Positions 42,756 to 52,284 of a DNA stretch of 64,000 nucleotides are shown one piece after another. A program made the translations under genes and the position numbers. Location of the stretch: assembly GCF_040364665.1 (NCBI RefSeq), contig NZ_BAABWX010000001.1, positions 620,001 through 684,000 on the forward strand. The letters run 5' to 3'. Position 1 is the first letter of the stretch; each line of letters opens with the position of its first letter. This DNA comes from Cognatishimia sp. WU-CL00825 (lineage in GTDB: Bacteria; Pseudomonadota; Alphaproteobacteria; Rhodobacterales; Rhodobacteraceae). The notes under the pieces were generated by a model that was not told the DNA's origin, ran no database searches, and was given only the letters and a program-made list of their open reading frames with translations.

Positions 42756-43481
42756 ATGGACGCCGATAGCACATCCCTTAAGGGGCCGCGTCATGTGGCC
42801 ATCATCATGGACGGTAATGGTCGTTGGGCGCAATCCCGCGGACGACCACGCTTGTTTGGCCACCATGCCGGAGCAAAACGCGTCAAAGAGATCGTGCGCG
42901 CGTGCAAGCCATTGGAGGTCAAATATCTGACGATATTTGGCTTTTCGACAGAGAACTGGAAGCGCACGCAATCCGAAGTCGCTGGATTAATGAGTCTTTT
43001 TCGCCAGTACATTCGAAAAGAAACGCGCAGCCTTAAAAAAGAAGGCGTGCGGGTGCGCTTTATTGGCGATCGTGTGCGGCTGGATGAAAAGCTTGTCGCG
43101 TTGATGGACGAGCTGGAACTGTTAACTGCGGAAAACGACGACGTTCATTTGACCATCGCGTTAAATTATGGCGGTCGCGACGAAGTCGCGCGTGCAACCC
43201 GTCGCCTGGCCTTTGATATTCAGGCCGGTAATCTTTTGCCGCAAGATGTCGACGAAGAAACGCTGCCAAAATATCTTGATACTTATGTGTTGCCAGATCC
43301 AGATTTGGTGATCCGTACAAGCGGCGAAGCACGTATTTCAAACTTTCTGCTGTGGCAATCGGCCTATGCTGAATATGAATTCATCGACACGCTTTGGCCT
43401 GACTTTTCCGAAGAGGAATTTCGCAAGGTTGTGAGTGCATTTGGCATGCGCAAACGACGTTTTGGTGCGGTGCCTGCATGA
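42756..43481 (+). CDS. uppS: Undecaprenyl diphosphate synthase
   Basis: A cis-prenyltransferase that makes C55 undecaprenyl diphosphate, the lipid carrier for peptidoglycan and O-antigen. The 241 residues contain the Mg2+/substrate motif IIMDGNGRWA with its aspartate near 19, HHAGAKRVK, GFSTENWKR and, near the end, DLVIRTSGEARISNFLLWQ. GAGAGG precedes the ATG by 8 nt. It overlaps cdsA by four bases (ATGA). Confidence 0.97.
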   Translation: MDADSTSLKGPRHVAIIMDGNGRWAQSRGRPRLFGHHAGAKRVKEIVRACKPLEVKYLTIFGFSTENWKRTQSEVAGLMSLFRQYIRKETRSLKKEGVRVRFIGDRVRLDEKLVALMDELELLTAENDDVHLTIALNYGGRDEVARATRRLAFDIQAGNLLPQDVDEETLPKYLDTYVLPDPDLVIRTSGEARISNFLLWQSAYAEYEFIDTLWPDFSEEEFRKVVSAFGMRKRRFGAVPA

Positions 43482-44254
43482 TATCTGACGGCAAGTGGGG
43501 AGATCTGGGCGCTCGGGTTTTATCCGCTATTGTGATGCTGGTCGTTGGACTTATGGCATTATGGCTGGGTGGCATTCTATTTCATGCATTGGTGGCGATT
43601 GTCTGCGGCGGTATGATTTGGGAACTCACACGTATGTTGGCACCATCAAAGCCAGCTGCGCCGCTCCAGATGGGTTTGTTGGCTGGTTTTGCCTTGTTCA
43701 GCATTGCTTTTATTCCCCCTTTGTTTTTTCTACCGGTGTTACTGGCACCCGCAATTGTGGGCGCAACCAGCCTAAGAAAAGATCGTTTGATATATGTTGC
43801 CTATGCCGCTGGATTGCTACTGGCGGCCTTTGGACTGATCATGTTGCGCGAATTTCGCGGACTGGAATGGGTTGTTTGGCTGGTGCTGGTCGTGATTGCG
43901 ACAGATGTGGCCGGCTATTTTGCAGGCAAAGCGTTCGGAGGCCCAAAGTTCTGGCCGAAAATCAGCCCCAAGAAAACCTGGTCAGGCACATCAGCTGGGT
44001 GGCTTGCAGCGGCCGTGGTTGGCTTTTTCTTTGCTGGTCCAGGTCTGGCGTTGGTCAGCGTGGCGATATCATTGGCAAGTCAACTTGGCGATATTGCAGA
44101 AAGCGCGATCAAACGGCGGGCAGGGGTCAAAGACAGCAGTCAGCTTATCCCCGGGCACGGAGGCCTGTTGGACCGCTTTGATGGTTTGATGGCTGCTGCC
44201 TTACTGATTTTGGTTATTTCGTCGCTTGTTGGCTTGCCCAGCCATCCGGGATAA
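43478..44254 (+). CDS. cdsA: Phosphatidate cytidylyltransferase
   Basis: Makes CDP-diacylglycerol from phosphatidic acid and CTP in the inner membrane, the branch point of phospholipid synthesis. The 258 residues have about seven hydrophobic helices and the C-terminal signature KDSSQLIPGHGGLLDRFDGL. It is translationally coupled to uppS and is followed by dxr after 27 nt. Confidence 0.96.
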   Translation: MISDGKWGDLGARVLSAIVMLVVGLMALWLGGILFHALVAIVCGGMIWELTRMLAPSKPAAPLQMGLLAGFALFSIAFIPPLFFLPVLLAPAIVGATSLRKDRLIYVAYAAGLLLAAFGLIMLREFRGLEWVVWLVLVVIATDVAGYFAGKAFGGPKFWPKISPKKTWSGTSAGWLAAAVVGFFFAGPGLALVSVAISLASQLGDIAESAIKRRAGVKDSSQLIPGHGGLLDRFDGLMAAALLILVISSLVGLPSHPG

Positions 44255-44281
44255 ATACCTGTTAATCTAGACGGAGTAGGC

Positions 44282-45454
44282 ATGAAACGCGTATCCATTT
44301 TCGGCGCAACCGGATCTATTGGGCAAAACACCATAGATCTAATAATGCGCGCGCCTGATGACTACAAAGTTGTGGCCCTTAGCGGCGGTGCGAATATCGC
44401 GCAATTGGCAAAGGATGCCATTGCCCTTGACGCTGAAGTTGCTGTCACCGCTTACGAGTCTCGATTTGAGGACCTGCAATCTGCGCTTCAGGGCACAAGC
44501 GTGGTGGCGGCGGCCGGAGCTTCCGCGATTGCCGAAGCCGCAGCACGGCCTGTTGATCTGGTTATGTCTGCCATTGTGGGCGCTGCTGGGTTGGAGCCAG
44601 GTCTTGTGGCGCTACAGCAAGGCGCGACATTGGCCTTGGCTAACAAGGAATCTTTGGTGACGGCTGGCGCGCTGGTTTTGCGCACCGCAAAGGCAAACCA
44701 AGCCAGGTTGTTGCCGGTTGACAGTGAACACTCAGCAGTATTTCAAGCCCTGATTGGTGAAGATATTTCCGCTGTCGAGCGTATAGCAATCACCGCCAGC
44801 GGTGGCGCGTTCCGGGATTGGAACCTGAATGATATGGCGAATGCCACGCCAGAGCAGGCCGCAACTCACCCTAACTGGGATATGGGGCAACGCATCACAA
44901 TCGACTCGGCCTCGATGTTCAATAAGGCGCTTGAGGTGATTGAAACCAAAGAGTTTTTTGGCGTAGATCCCAATCAAATCGAAGTATTGGTGCATCCAGA
45001 ATCCCTGGTGCATGCCTTGGTCGGCTTTAACGACGGCGCGCTTATGGCGCACATTGGCCCAGCTGATATGCGCCATGCCATTGGCTATGCGCTGCACTAC
45101 CCTGATCGTAAAACCCTGCCCGTTGAACGTCTTGATTTGGCGCGGATCGGCCAATTGAATTTTCGCGCCCCCGATCCTGCGCGCTATCCGGCTTTGCGAT
45201 TGGCGTGGGATGTGATGGAAATCGGCGGCATGGCAGGCTGCATATTCAATGCAGCGAAAGAAAAAGCTCTGGACGCTTTTATTGCCAAACGTATCGGCTT
45301 TCTTGAAATGGCCACTGTTGTCGAAAATACACTCACGAAACTGTCAGGTGACTCTGGCCTTATTCTCGCCGAAATGACATTGGATACGGTCAAACACACC
45401 GATCAATTGGCCCGGCGTATTGCCGACGAAACCATTCAAAAGCGCGAAGGATAG
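44282..45454 (+). CDS. dxr: 1-deoxy-D-xylulose 5-phosphate reductoisomerase
   Basis: NADPH-dependent second step of the MEP isoprenoid pathway, feeding the UppS substrate. The 390 residues start with the Rossmann motif IFGATGSIGQNT, contain ANKESLVTAG, the metal and substrate segment LPVDSEHSAVFQ, and ITASGGAFRDW with the flexible loop. GGAG lies upstream of the ATG. The rseP start follows 4 nt after the stop. Confidence 0.97.
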   Translation: MKRVSIFGATGSIGQNTIDLIMRAPDDYKVVALSGGANIAQLAKDAIALDAEVAVTAYESRFEDLQSALQGTSVVAAAGASAIAEAAARPVDLVMSAIVGAAGLEPGLVALQQGATLALANKESLVTAGALVLRTAKANQARLLPVDSEHSAVFQALIGEDISAVERIAITASGGAFRDWNLNDMANATPEQAATHPNWDMGQRITIDSASMFNKALEVIETKEFFGVDPNQIEVLVHPESLVHALVGFNDGALMAHIGPADMRHAIGYALHYPDRKTLPVERLDLARIGQLNFRAPDPARYPALRLAWDVMEIGGMAGCIFNAAKEKALDAFIAKRIGFLEMATVVENTLTKLSGDSGLILAEMTLDTVKHTDQLARRIADETIQKREG

Positions 45455-45458
45455 TTCA

Positions 45459-46808
45459 TTGGAAGTCTCGTCTCTGATTCCTCAGTTTCAAAGTGGTGCC
45501 ATGACTGTCTTGGCTTTTGTGATTGCCTTGTCGGTGATTGTCGCCATTCACGAGTATGGCCACTATATCGTCGGGCGTTGGTCGGGCATTCACGCCGAGG
45601 TGTTTTCGCTGGGATTTGGGCCTGTGCTTTACTCGCGTTTTGATAAACGTGGCACTAAATGGCAAATCGCGGCCATACCCATGGGCGGATATGTACGTTT
45701 TAAAGGTGACGCGGATGCTGCGTCTGCGGGAAAAGACGACCAGGCGATGTCAGAGCTTTCGCAGGCCGAATTGCGCAGCACCATGCATGGTGCCCCGCTC
45801 TGGGCGCGCGCGGCAACGGTCGCCGCTGGACCGTTCTTCAATTTTGTGCTGTCCATTTTGATATTTGCGGGCGTTATTCTTAGTCAGGGTGTTGTTGGTG
45901 AAAAGCTGATAGTGGGTGACATGCGCGCGCTGCCTGTCACTGATTTCACCTTGCAGTCTGGAGACACAATTCTCAGCGTCGCAGGCGCAGAACTGCCAAA
46001 TTCAGAGAACGGCATAGATGGAAACAGTTTCATTGAAAATCTGCCACGTCAGGCCTTGCTGGATTACCGGGTACAGCGCGATGGCAGTGAAACAACTGTT
46101 TCAGGCCCCTATCTCTATCCGCCAATTGTGGTTCAGCTGTCACCACAAAGCGCAGCCTATACCACTGGGCTAAAGCAGGGGGATGTTATCACCGCGATCG
46201 ACGGCAATAACATCTTTGCCTTTCGCGACCTGAAAGAAGCGGTTGAGGGTTCTGATGGGCGTGGGTTGGCGCTGACGGTTTGGCGTTCTGGTGAGTTTCT
46301 GGAGTATGAGTTGACACCGCGACGTGTCGATGAACCGCAAGATGGAGGCGGCTTTGTCACCCAGTGGCGCATTGGTATTGCTGGCGGCACAGCGTTTGAC
46401 CCAGCCAGAGAGCCCGCAAGCTTTGGCGAGGCGGTGACGGGTGGTTTTTCACAGACCTACCGCGTCATCAACGGATCATTGTCGGGCCTATATCATATGG
46501 TGACTGGGGCGATCAGCAGCTGCAACCTTTCGGGACCCATTGGAATTGCCCAGACATCTGGCGCAATGGCCAGCCAAGGCACACAGAATTTCATTTGGTT
46601 TATTGCGGTGCTGTCCACAGCAATTGGCTTATTAAATCTCTTTCCCATCCCTGTTCTGGACGGCGGGCATTTGGTGTTTCACGCATATGAGGCGATCAGC
46701 GGCAAACCGCCAAAAGACTCTGTTGTGCGCGTGTTGATGACCATTGGATTGGTCATGATTCTCAGCTTGATGGTATTTGGGGTTAGCAACGATCTTTTCT
46801 GCCCCTAA
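45459..46808 (+). CDS. rseP: Site-2 zinc metalloprotease RseP
   Basis: Intramembrane protease that cleaves anti-sigma factors and remnant signal peptides. I start it at a TTG at 45459 with AAGGA 8 nt upstream, just after the dxr stop; earlier frames lie within dxr. The resulting 449 residues have the zinc motif HEYGH at 31-35 in the first helix, GGYVRFKGD, one to two PDZ domains in the periplasm (TGLKQGDVITAIDG visible) and the second catalytic motif NLFPIPVLDGGH. It sits before bamA, as is usual. Confidence 0.95.
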   Translation: MEVSSLIPQFQSGAMTVLAFVIALSVIVAIHEYGHYIVGRWSGIHAEVFSLGFGPVLYSRFDKRGTKWQIAAIPMGGYVRFKGDADAASAGKDDQAMSELSQAELRSTMHGAPLWARAATVAAGPFFNFVLSILIFAGVILSQGVVGEKLIVGDMRALPVTDFTLQSGDTILSVAGAELPNSENGIDGNSFIENLPRQALLDYRVQRDGSETTVSGPYLYPPIVVQLSPQSAAYTTGLKQGDVITAIDGNNIFAFRDLKEAVEGSDGRGLALTVWRSGEFLEYELTPRRVDEPQDGGGFVTQWRIGIAGGTAFDPAREPASFGEAVTGGFSQTYRVINGSLSGLYHMVTGAISSCNLSGPIGIAQTSGAMASQGTQNFIWFIAVLSTAIGLLNLFPIPVLDGGHLVFHAYEAISGKPPKDSVVRVLMTIGLVMILSLMVFGVSNDLFCP

Positions 46809-46839
46809 GTTATGGCATTCCCAAGACTTTTTGCATCTG

Positions 46840-46896
46840 CCCAATTCTTGCCTCAATCCCTTGCTAAATTGCATTGGAAGATAGTCAAGAATTGGG
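46840..46896 (+). promoter_or_regulatory. RBS-overlapping inverted repeat in a leader
   Basis: CCCAATTCTTG (46840-46850) and CAAGAATTGGG (46886-46896) are a perfect 11-bp inverted repeat with a 35-nt spacer. The right arm takes in most of the GGGAG ribosome site (46894-46898) of the 46-residue gene that follows, so folding would hide the start site. This looks like translational control of the small gene; inferred. Confidence 0.55.
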
Positions 46897-46904
46897 AGTG
46901 ACCC

Positions 46905-47045
46905 ATGCAAACGATTGAAAACGGATACCGCGCCATGGGCGTTCTTTGGCACGTAAACTGGGAACGTCTTGTGTTCCCCGCTGCGATTTGTCTTTCCTTG
47001 GCTATTGGGGCGCAACTGGGCTCTATGGGCCTGTTCTGGAACTAA
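46905..47045 (+). CDS. Small membrane protein, 46 residues
   Basis: A short frame between rseP and bamA with GGGAG 6 nt before its ATG. The protein has one hydrophobic helix in the C-terminal half (LVFPAAICLSLAIGAQLGSM, residues 22-41) after an aromatic N-terminus (GYRAMGVLWHVNW). I know similar tiny proteins in roseobacters but no function. A 7-bp hairpin (47042-47059) covers the stop. The leader contains an inverted repeat that could mask its ribosome site. Confidence 0.75.
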   Translation: MQTIENGYRAMGVLWHVNWERLVFPAAICLSLAIGAQLGSMGLFWN

Positions 47046-47189
47046 GGTTTCAACCTTAGCAGACATGTTTCAAAAACTTTTGTCCAATAAGCGCGTATCC
47101 CTCTGGGATGCGCCGATTGCGGTTTTGACAAGACAACGTATTCCCGGTACTCAAGTCAGCAAATAGGATGTCTGACAGGATTTGGGGTT

Positions 47190-49556
47190 ATGAGCGAGCA
47201 GTTTGGGGGCGCGGCTTCGTTACGGAACCGTAAAAAGGGACTTTTGCGTCGTAGTGCATTTGCCTTTTCAGTAATTATTTCAATGGGTTTCGTTGCTAGC
47301 CCGGATTTTGCGCAGGCGCAAAGTTATCGATTCACTGCCGTTTCAATCGAAGGTAACAATCGTATTGAGGACGCTGCCATCGCCTCATACGCTGGAATCA
47401 TTCGTGGACAGGTCGTTTCTGCCGCGCAGGTGAACGAGGCCTATCAACGTATTTTGGCCAGCGGATTTTTCGAGTCCGTCGAAGTGACCCCTGTTGGCAA
47501 TCGTTTGGTTATTAAAGTCGTTGAATTTTCAACGATTAACCGTGTGCGCTTTGAGGGAAACAAACGGCTTAAAGATGATGTGCTTGAGGCTGTTATCGAG
47601 TCTCAGTCGCGCCGCGTGCTGAACCCGGCTGTCGCGGAGCGGGATGCTGGCGCAATCGCAGAAGCCTATGCCCAAAGCGGTCGGATCGCTGCACGCGTCA
47701 CACCGCGCATCATAAAACGTTCCGACAATCGCGCAGATCTTGTATTCGAAATTTTTGAAGGTGCCCTTGCCGAAATCGAACGCCTGAGTTTTGTCGGCAA
47801 CCGTGAATTCTCTGACCGTCGTTTGCGCCGTGTGCTTGGAACCAAACAAGCTGGAATCCTGCGCGCCTTGATAAAGCGCGACACATTGGTCGAAGATCGC
47901 ATCCAGTTCGATCGGCAGGTTTTGACCGACTTCTATCAGGCCCGAGGGTTTGTTGACTTCCGTGTAACAGGGGTAAACGCGGAATTGGCGCGAGAGCGTG
48001 ACGGCTATTTTCTGACCTTTAATGTTGAAGAAGGTCAGCAGTTTTCCTTTGGCGAAATTTCCGCCACAAGTGAGCTAGCAGAGGTTGACTCCGAGGCCTT
48101 TGAGGATGCGCTCAAGATCCGTAAAGGCGTAACATATTCGCCTTCGTTGGTGGAAAATGATATCGCACGGCTAGAGCGGTTGGCGATCCGCCAAGGTTTG
48201 GATTTCGTGCGCATTGAACCGCGCATCAGCCGTAATGATCGCGACCTGACGCTGGATGTTGAATTTGCAATTGTTCGCGGGCCGCGTGTTTTTGTCGAAC
48301 GGATCGATATTGAGGGTAATACAACCACTCTGGATCGTGTGGTGCGCCACCAATTCAAAACAGTAGAAGGCGATCCGTTTAATCCTCGCGAAATTCGCGA
48401 GGCCGCAGAACGCATTCGGGCGCTTGGTTTCTTTAGCACAGCGGAAGTGAACGCGCGCCAGGGATCGACGCCGGATCGCGTTGTCGTTGATGTTGATGTA
48501 GCAGAGAAACCTACGGGTTCCTTGAGTTTTGGCGGTACATATTCAACCGACAATGGCATTGGACTCGTTGCCGGGTTTACAGAGAGAAATTTCTTGGGTC
48601 GTGGCCAACTGCTTTCCTTCAGTTTGTCGACGTCACCAGATGTAAATGACTACCAACTTAGATTTGTTGAACCAGCATTCCTTGGGCGCGATGTCGCCGT
48701 TGGCTTTAACGCTGCTTTTCAGGATCAAGGATTTAGTCAGGCACGCTTTGAGAACACCGTGGGCGAATTCCAGCCCTTCATTTCGTTTGCGACTGGCGAA
48801 AATGGTCAATTGCAGCTGCGGTACACTTTAGATGCCGTGGATATGGTTGTCCCGACAGCCTCTGCAATTCCGGGCTCTGCGCTCGATACCGAGGCTGGGC
48901 GCGGTCAATTGGTGAACAGTTCGTTCGGATATTCCTATAGCTATGATACGCGACGCGGTGGATTGAATCCTGACGCGGGCGTGCTGTTGGAGTTTGCGCA
49001 AGATTTTGCAGCGGCTGGGTCGGATGTCTCATATATCCGATCAACGGCAAAAGCGGTTGGGCAGACCAAGATCTTCAACGGTGACGTGACCTTGCGCGCG
49101 ACGCTTGAAGGCGGGGTTCTTACAACACCCAATAACGATACGCGGGCCCATCATCGTTTCACTTTGGGCAGCTCGCAAATGCGCGGTTTTTCACCCTATG
49201 GCATTGGACCACGTGAAGTTGGTACGGGGGCAACGACCGTTGATGATGGTCTTGGCGGCAAGTTTTTTGCGGTAGCGCGATTTGAGGCTGAGTTCCCGAT
49301 TGGTTTGCCCGAAGAGTATGGGATTTCTGGCGGTGTCTTTTATGACATTGGATCGCTTTGGGGTGTAGATGGGTCAACCTCAGTTGCTGGAAGTTCTATC
49401 CTTTATAGCGATGCAAAAATCCGTCAAGTCATTGGGCTTTCGATCTTTTGGTCTACGCCCGTAGGCCCTTTGCAGTTCAACTTCTCCAAAGCCTTGCAAA
49501 AAGAAGCGTTTGACCGTGAGCAAACGTTTAATCTGACTATCCAGACAGAGTTCTAG
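47190..49556 (+). CDS. bamA: Outer membrane protein assembly factor BamA
   Basis: Central Omp85 protein that inserts beta-barrels into the outer membrane. The 788 residues have a long signal peptide ending FAQAQ (about residue 44), five POTRA domains (for example FTAVSIEGNNRIEDAAI and VFVERIDIEGNTTTLDRVV), and a C-terminal 16-strand barrel ending in the aromatic FNLTIQTEF. The VRGF-type lid motif is seen as QMRGFSPYGIGP. It follows rseP and the small gene and is followed by skp after one base. Confidence 0.97.
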   Translation: MSEQFGGAASLRNRKKGLLRRSAFAFSVIISMGFVASPDFAQAQSYRFTAVSIEGNNRIEDAAIASYAGIIRGQVVSAAQVNEAYQRILASGFFESVEVTPVGNRLVIKVVEFSTINRVRFEGNKRLKDDVLEAVIESQSRRVLNPAVAERDAGAIAEAYAQSGRIAARVTPRIIKRSDNRADLVFEIFEGALAEIERLSFVGNREFSDRRLRRVLGTKQAGILRALIKRDTLVEDRIQFDRQVLTDFYQARGFVDFRVTGVNAELARERDGYFLTFNVEEGQQFSFGEISATSELAEVDSEAFEDALKIRKGVTYSPSLVENDIARLERLAIRQGLDFVRIEPRISRNDRDLTLDVEFAIVRGPRVFVERIDIEGNTTTLDRVVRHQFKTVEGDPFNPREIREAAERIRALGFFSTAEVNARQGSTPDRVVVDVDVAEKPTGSLSFGGTYSTDNGIGLVAGFTERNFLGRGQLLSFSLSTSPDVNDYQLRFVEPAFLGRDVAVGFNAAFQDQGFSQARFENTVGEFQPFISFATGENGQLQLRYTLDAVDMVVPTASAIPGSALDTEAGRGQLVNSSFGYSYSYDTRRGGLNPDAGVLLEFAQDFAAAGSDVSYIRSTAKAVGQTKIFNGDVTLRATLEGGVLTTPNNDTRAHHRFTLGSSQMRGFSPYGIGPREVGTGATTVDDGLGGKFFAVARFEAEFPIGLPEEYGISGGVFYDIGSLWGVDGSTSVAGSSILYSDAKIRQVIGLSIFWSTPVGPLQFNFSKALQKEAFDREQTFNLTIQTEF

Positions 49557-49557
49557 A

Positions 49558-50142
49558 GTGCCAAAACTCTTATCTGCAATAATTGTCGGTGTCAGCCTTT
49601 TGGGGCTGACAGCGACATTTGCTTTGGGGCAGCAAGCGCGCGGTGTTGTTTCTAGCCCCATACTGATAATCGACTCTCAGCGGCTCTATGCGGAATCGGC
49701 CTTTGGGCAACGTGTACAAAGAGAACAAGAAGCCAGCATTGCAATACTAAGTGCTGAAAATCGTAAAATCGAGGCAGAGCTCGCCGCAGAAGAATTACAG
49801 CTCACAGAAAAACGCTCGGCAATGGTGCCTGCAAACTTCCGAAAAGTCGCTGATGCCTTTGATCTGCGCGTTCAGGATATTCGTGATATCCAAGATGGCA
49901 AAGAAGTTGAAATCGCCAGAGCAGCAGAACGTGAACGCGCGCGTTTTTTTCAGTCACTTGGCCCGGTTATGGACAGTGTGTTGCGGGAATCTGGTGCCGT
50001 GTTGATAATGGAAAAGCGATCGACATTTGCACATAGCCAAGCTTTGCTGATTACTGATTTGGTGCTTGCTCGCATCAATCAAACACTTGGCGATGGGGCA
50101 ATCGAACCGATAGATGATGCAGATGACGCTGCAGAGAACTAG
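49558..50142 (+). CDS. skp: Periplasmic chaperone Skp/OmpH
   Basis: OmpH-family periplasmic chaperone that carries outer membrane proteins to BamA. It begins with a GTG overlapping the bamA 3' region. The signal peptide MPKLLSAIIVGVSLLGLTAT leads to a cleavage site near ALG/QQA. Long charged helices follow (VQREQEASIAILSAENRKIE, then RAAERERARFFQ), as expected for the coiled-coil tentacles. The 194 residues carry an acidic C-terminal tail. lpxD, often next to skp, is absent here. Confidence 0.9.
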   Translation: MPKLLSAIIVGVSLLGLTATFALGQQARGVVSSPILIIDSQRLYAESAFGQRVQREQEASIAILSAENRKIEAELAAEELQLTEKRSAMVPANFRKVADAFDLRVQDIRDIQDGKEVEIARAAERERARFFQSLGPVMDSVLRESGAVLIMEKRSTFAHSQALLITDLVLARINQTLGDGAIEPIDDADDAAEN

Positions 50143-50208
50143 CACGCTTGCTCTACGCCTTTCGGATTGTTAGTCACCTCATAAGAAACAATAACAGCAG
50201 GAGCTTTT

Positions 50209-50673
50209 ATGAGCGAGCCGTTGAAAACCGCAGATATTTCGCTAATCCAGCGGATAATTCCACACAGATACCCGTTTTTACTGGTCGACAAAGTTGTGGA
50301 CATTGATGGCTATCAGACTGCCAAGGGCATCAAGAATGTCACGATGAATGAACCGCATTTTCAGGGCCACTTCCCAGGAAACCCAATCATGCCTGGCGTA
50401 ACTATCGTAGAAGCGATGGCGCAAACCGCTGCTATTATGGTTGGTACAGAACTGGGTATGGCCGATAGGAATATGCAGGTCTATTTTATGGCCATCGATA
50501 AATGCAAGTTCCGTCGCATGGTTGTTCCAGGCGATGTTTTGGAACTGAATTTGACAACGGTGCGTGGCAAGCCAGGTGGCAAGGTCTGGAAGTTCTCTGG
50601 AGTTGCCACGGTTGAAGGTGAAATGGCTGCCGAAGCCGAATTCACAGCAATGATGGAACTGCCCAAGGAGTAA
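50209..50673 (+). CDS. fabZ: 3-hydroxyacyl-ACP dehydratase FabZ
   Basis: Hot-dog fold dehydratase of fatty acid synthesis. The 154 residues contain the catalytic histidine in [11 protein letters not shown] and the glutamate in [24 protein letters not shown] near the N-terminus is typical. AGGAGC lies 6 nt before the ATG. It is followed by lpxA after 5 nt; pairing with lpxA balances 3-hydroxyacyl-ACP use between phospholipid and lipid A. Confidence 0.97.
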   Translation: MSEPLKTADISLIQRIIPHRYPFLLVDKVVDIDGYQTAKGIKNVTMNEPHFQGHFPGNPIMPGVTIVEAMAQTAAIMVGTELGMADRNMQVYFMAIDKCKFRRMVVPGDVLELNLTTVRGKPGGKVWKFSGVATVEGEMAAEAEFTAMMELPKE

Positions 50674-50678
50674 GCCGT

Positions 50679-51476
50679 ATGGCCGTTTCCCCAAAGGCGC
50701 GGGTTCATGCGTCAGCCGTCGTCGTAGATGGTGCTCAAATCGGTGCAGGGTGCACTGTTGGCGCATTCTGCGTTATTGGGCCTCAGGTTGTGCTTAAAGA
50801 CCGCGTTGAGCTGAAATCACATGTTGTGGTTACAGGCGACACAGAGATTGGTGAGGACACAATTGTCTTTAGCTTTTCGGTCATTGGCGAAATTCCTCAG
50901 GATCTGAAATTCAAGGGCGAAGCCAGCAAATTGGTTATCGGCGCGCGTAACCGCATCAGGGAACATGTAACCATGAACGCCGGCACCGAAGGGGGTGGCG
51001 GTGTGACCAAGATCGGCGATGATGGGTTGTTCATGGCCGGATGTCATGTTGCCCACGACGCCCAAATTGGCAACAACGTTATTTTGGTAAACTCCGTTGC
51101 TGTTGCAGGGCATTGCATTATCGAAGACGATGTTATCGTTGGTGGATTGTCAGGCATTCATCAATGGGTGCGCATTGGGCGAGGCGCGATTATTGGCGCT
51201 GTTTGCATGGTTACCAATGACGTTATCCCTTTTGGTCTTGTGCAAGGTCCCCGTGGCAAGCTCGACGGATTGAACCTTGTTGGGCTCAAAAGGCGCGGTG
51301 TACCGCGCAGCGAGATTACTGCAATGCGAGCGGCGTTTCAAACGCTAGCAAGTGGCGAAGGAGCCTTTTCTGAGCGTGCCAAAGAATTAGGAGCCTCACA
51401 GGACAGCGCCTATGTGCAGGAAATCGTTGATTTCGTGCTGGGGGACACTGATCGTTCCTTTTTGACGCCGAGCTGA
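50679..51476 (+). CDS. lpxA: UDP-N-acetylglucosamine acyltransferase LpxA
   Basis: First enzyme of lipid A synthesis; it transfers a 3-hydroxyacyl chain from ACP to UDP-GlcNAc. The 265 residues form a left-handed parallel beta-helix of hexapeptide repeats (IGAGCTVGAFCVIGPQVVL). The catalytic histidine lies in AGCHVAHDAQIGNNV, and a C-terminal helical region follows. AAGGAG lies within the fabZ end. The operon continues with lpxI and lpxB. Confidence 0.97.
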   Translation: MAVSPKARVHASAVVVDGAQIGAGCTVGAFCVIGPQVVLKDRVELKSHVVVTGDTEIGEDTIVFSFSVIGEIPQDLKFKGEASKLVIGARNRIREHVTMNAGTEGGGGVTKIGDDGLFMAGCHVAHDAQIGNNVILVNSVAVAGHCIIEDDVIVGGLSGIHQWVRIGRGAIIGAVCMVTNDVIPFGLVQGPRGKLDGLNLVGLKRRGVPRSEITAMRAAFQTLASGEGAFSERAKELGASQDSAYVQEIVDFVLGDTDRSFLTPS

Positions 51477-51480
51477 CGCT

Positions 51481-52284
51481 ATGGGTAAACTTGCTGTCCT
51501 AGCCGGAAAAGGCGCATTGCCAGTCGCACTGTCTGATGCCCGTCCAGATGCATTGTTGTTCACGCTAGCTGGCATGTCACATGATTTGAGCCGCCCCACA
51601 TTTGAGCATCGGTTTGAAAAACTCGGTGGGCTGATCCAAGACATGAAAGATCGCGGAGCCACCGAAGTTGTGATGGCGGGCGGCATGCCGCGCCCACAAA
51701 TTGACATTTCAGCGCTGGACGCCTTTATGATGGCAAATGCAGCCCGTTTGCAGGCAGCATTCCAACAGGGTGATGACACGCTTTTGCGGCTGTTTATTTC
51801 ATTGTTTGAAGAACAGGGCATAAAGGTACGCGGCGCGCATGAAATTCTGCCAGAACTTACAATTGGGCAAGGTGCTGTTGTCGGCCCATCTCCGACGGCG
51901 GACCAAATGCGTGATATCGAAAAAGCTGCCGATCTCTTAAAAGCTTTGTCGCCTCATGACTTGGGGCAGGGAGCGGTGGTATCTGCTGGCCTGTGTCTTG
52001 GCATTGAAACGCTGCAAGGGACGGATGCGTTGCTGCAATTTGTTGCTGAGACCCCAAAGCATCTTGTGCGCCAACCTGGCGTTTTTGTGAAAGTCCCCAA
52101 ATCCGGGCAAGATCTAAGAGTCGATATGCCTGCTATTGGGCCGGGCACGATTGAAAAGGTTATTGCCGCTGGCCTGGCAGGGATCGCTTTGGCCGCGCAT
52201 CGAGTCATTCTGCTAGAGCGTGCCAAGACCATTGCCGCAGCGGAAAAAGCCGGGCTGTTTCTCTATGGGCTAGAGGGCTTATAA
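51481..52284 (+). CDS. lpxI: UDP-2,3-diacylglucosamine pyrophosphatase LpxI
   Basis: Cleaves UDP-2,3-diacylglucosamine to lipid X and UMP. This is the alphaproteobacterial enzyme that stands in for LpxH. The 267 residues match the LpxI (former DUF1009) family, starting MGKLAVLAGKGALPVAL, with VMAGGMPRPQ and the C-terminal GAVVSAGLCLGIETLQGTDA, KVPKSGQDLRVDMPAIGPGT and LAGIALAAHRVILLER. It lies between lpxA and lpxB and shares a base with the lpxB start. Confidence 0.96.
   Translation: MGKLAVLAGKGALPVALSDARPDALLFTLAGMSHDLSRPTFEHRFEKLGGLIQDMKDRGATEVVMAGGMPRPQIDISALDAFMMANAARLQAAFQQGDDTLLRLFISLFEEQGIKVRGAHEILPELTIGQGAVVGPSPTADQMRDIEKAADLLKALSPHDLGQGAVVSAGLCLGIETLQGTDALLQFVAETPKHLVRQPGVFVKVPKSGQDLRVDMPAIGPGTIEKVIAAGLAGIALAAHRVILLERAKTIAAAEKAGLFLYGLEGL

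Noticed and set aside
47042..47059. Terminator after the 46-residue gene
   Set aside because: The 7-bp hairpin has no T-run and overlaps the stop codon; bamA probably continues from the same or a nearby promoter.
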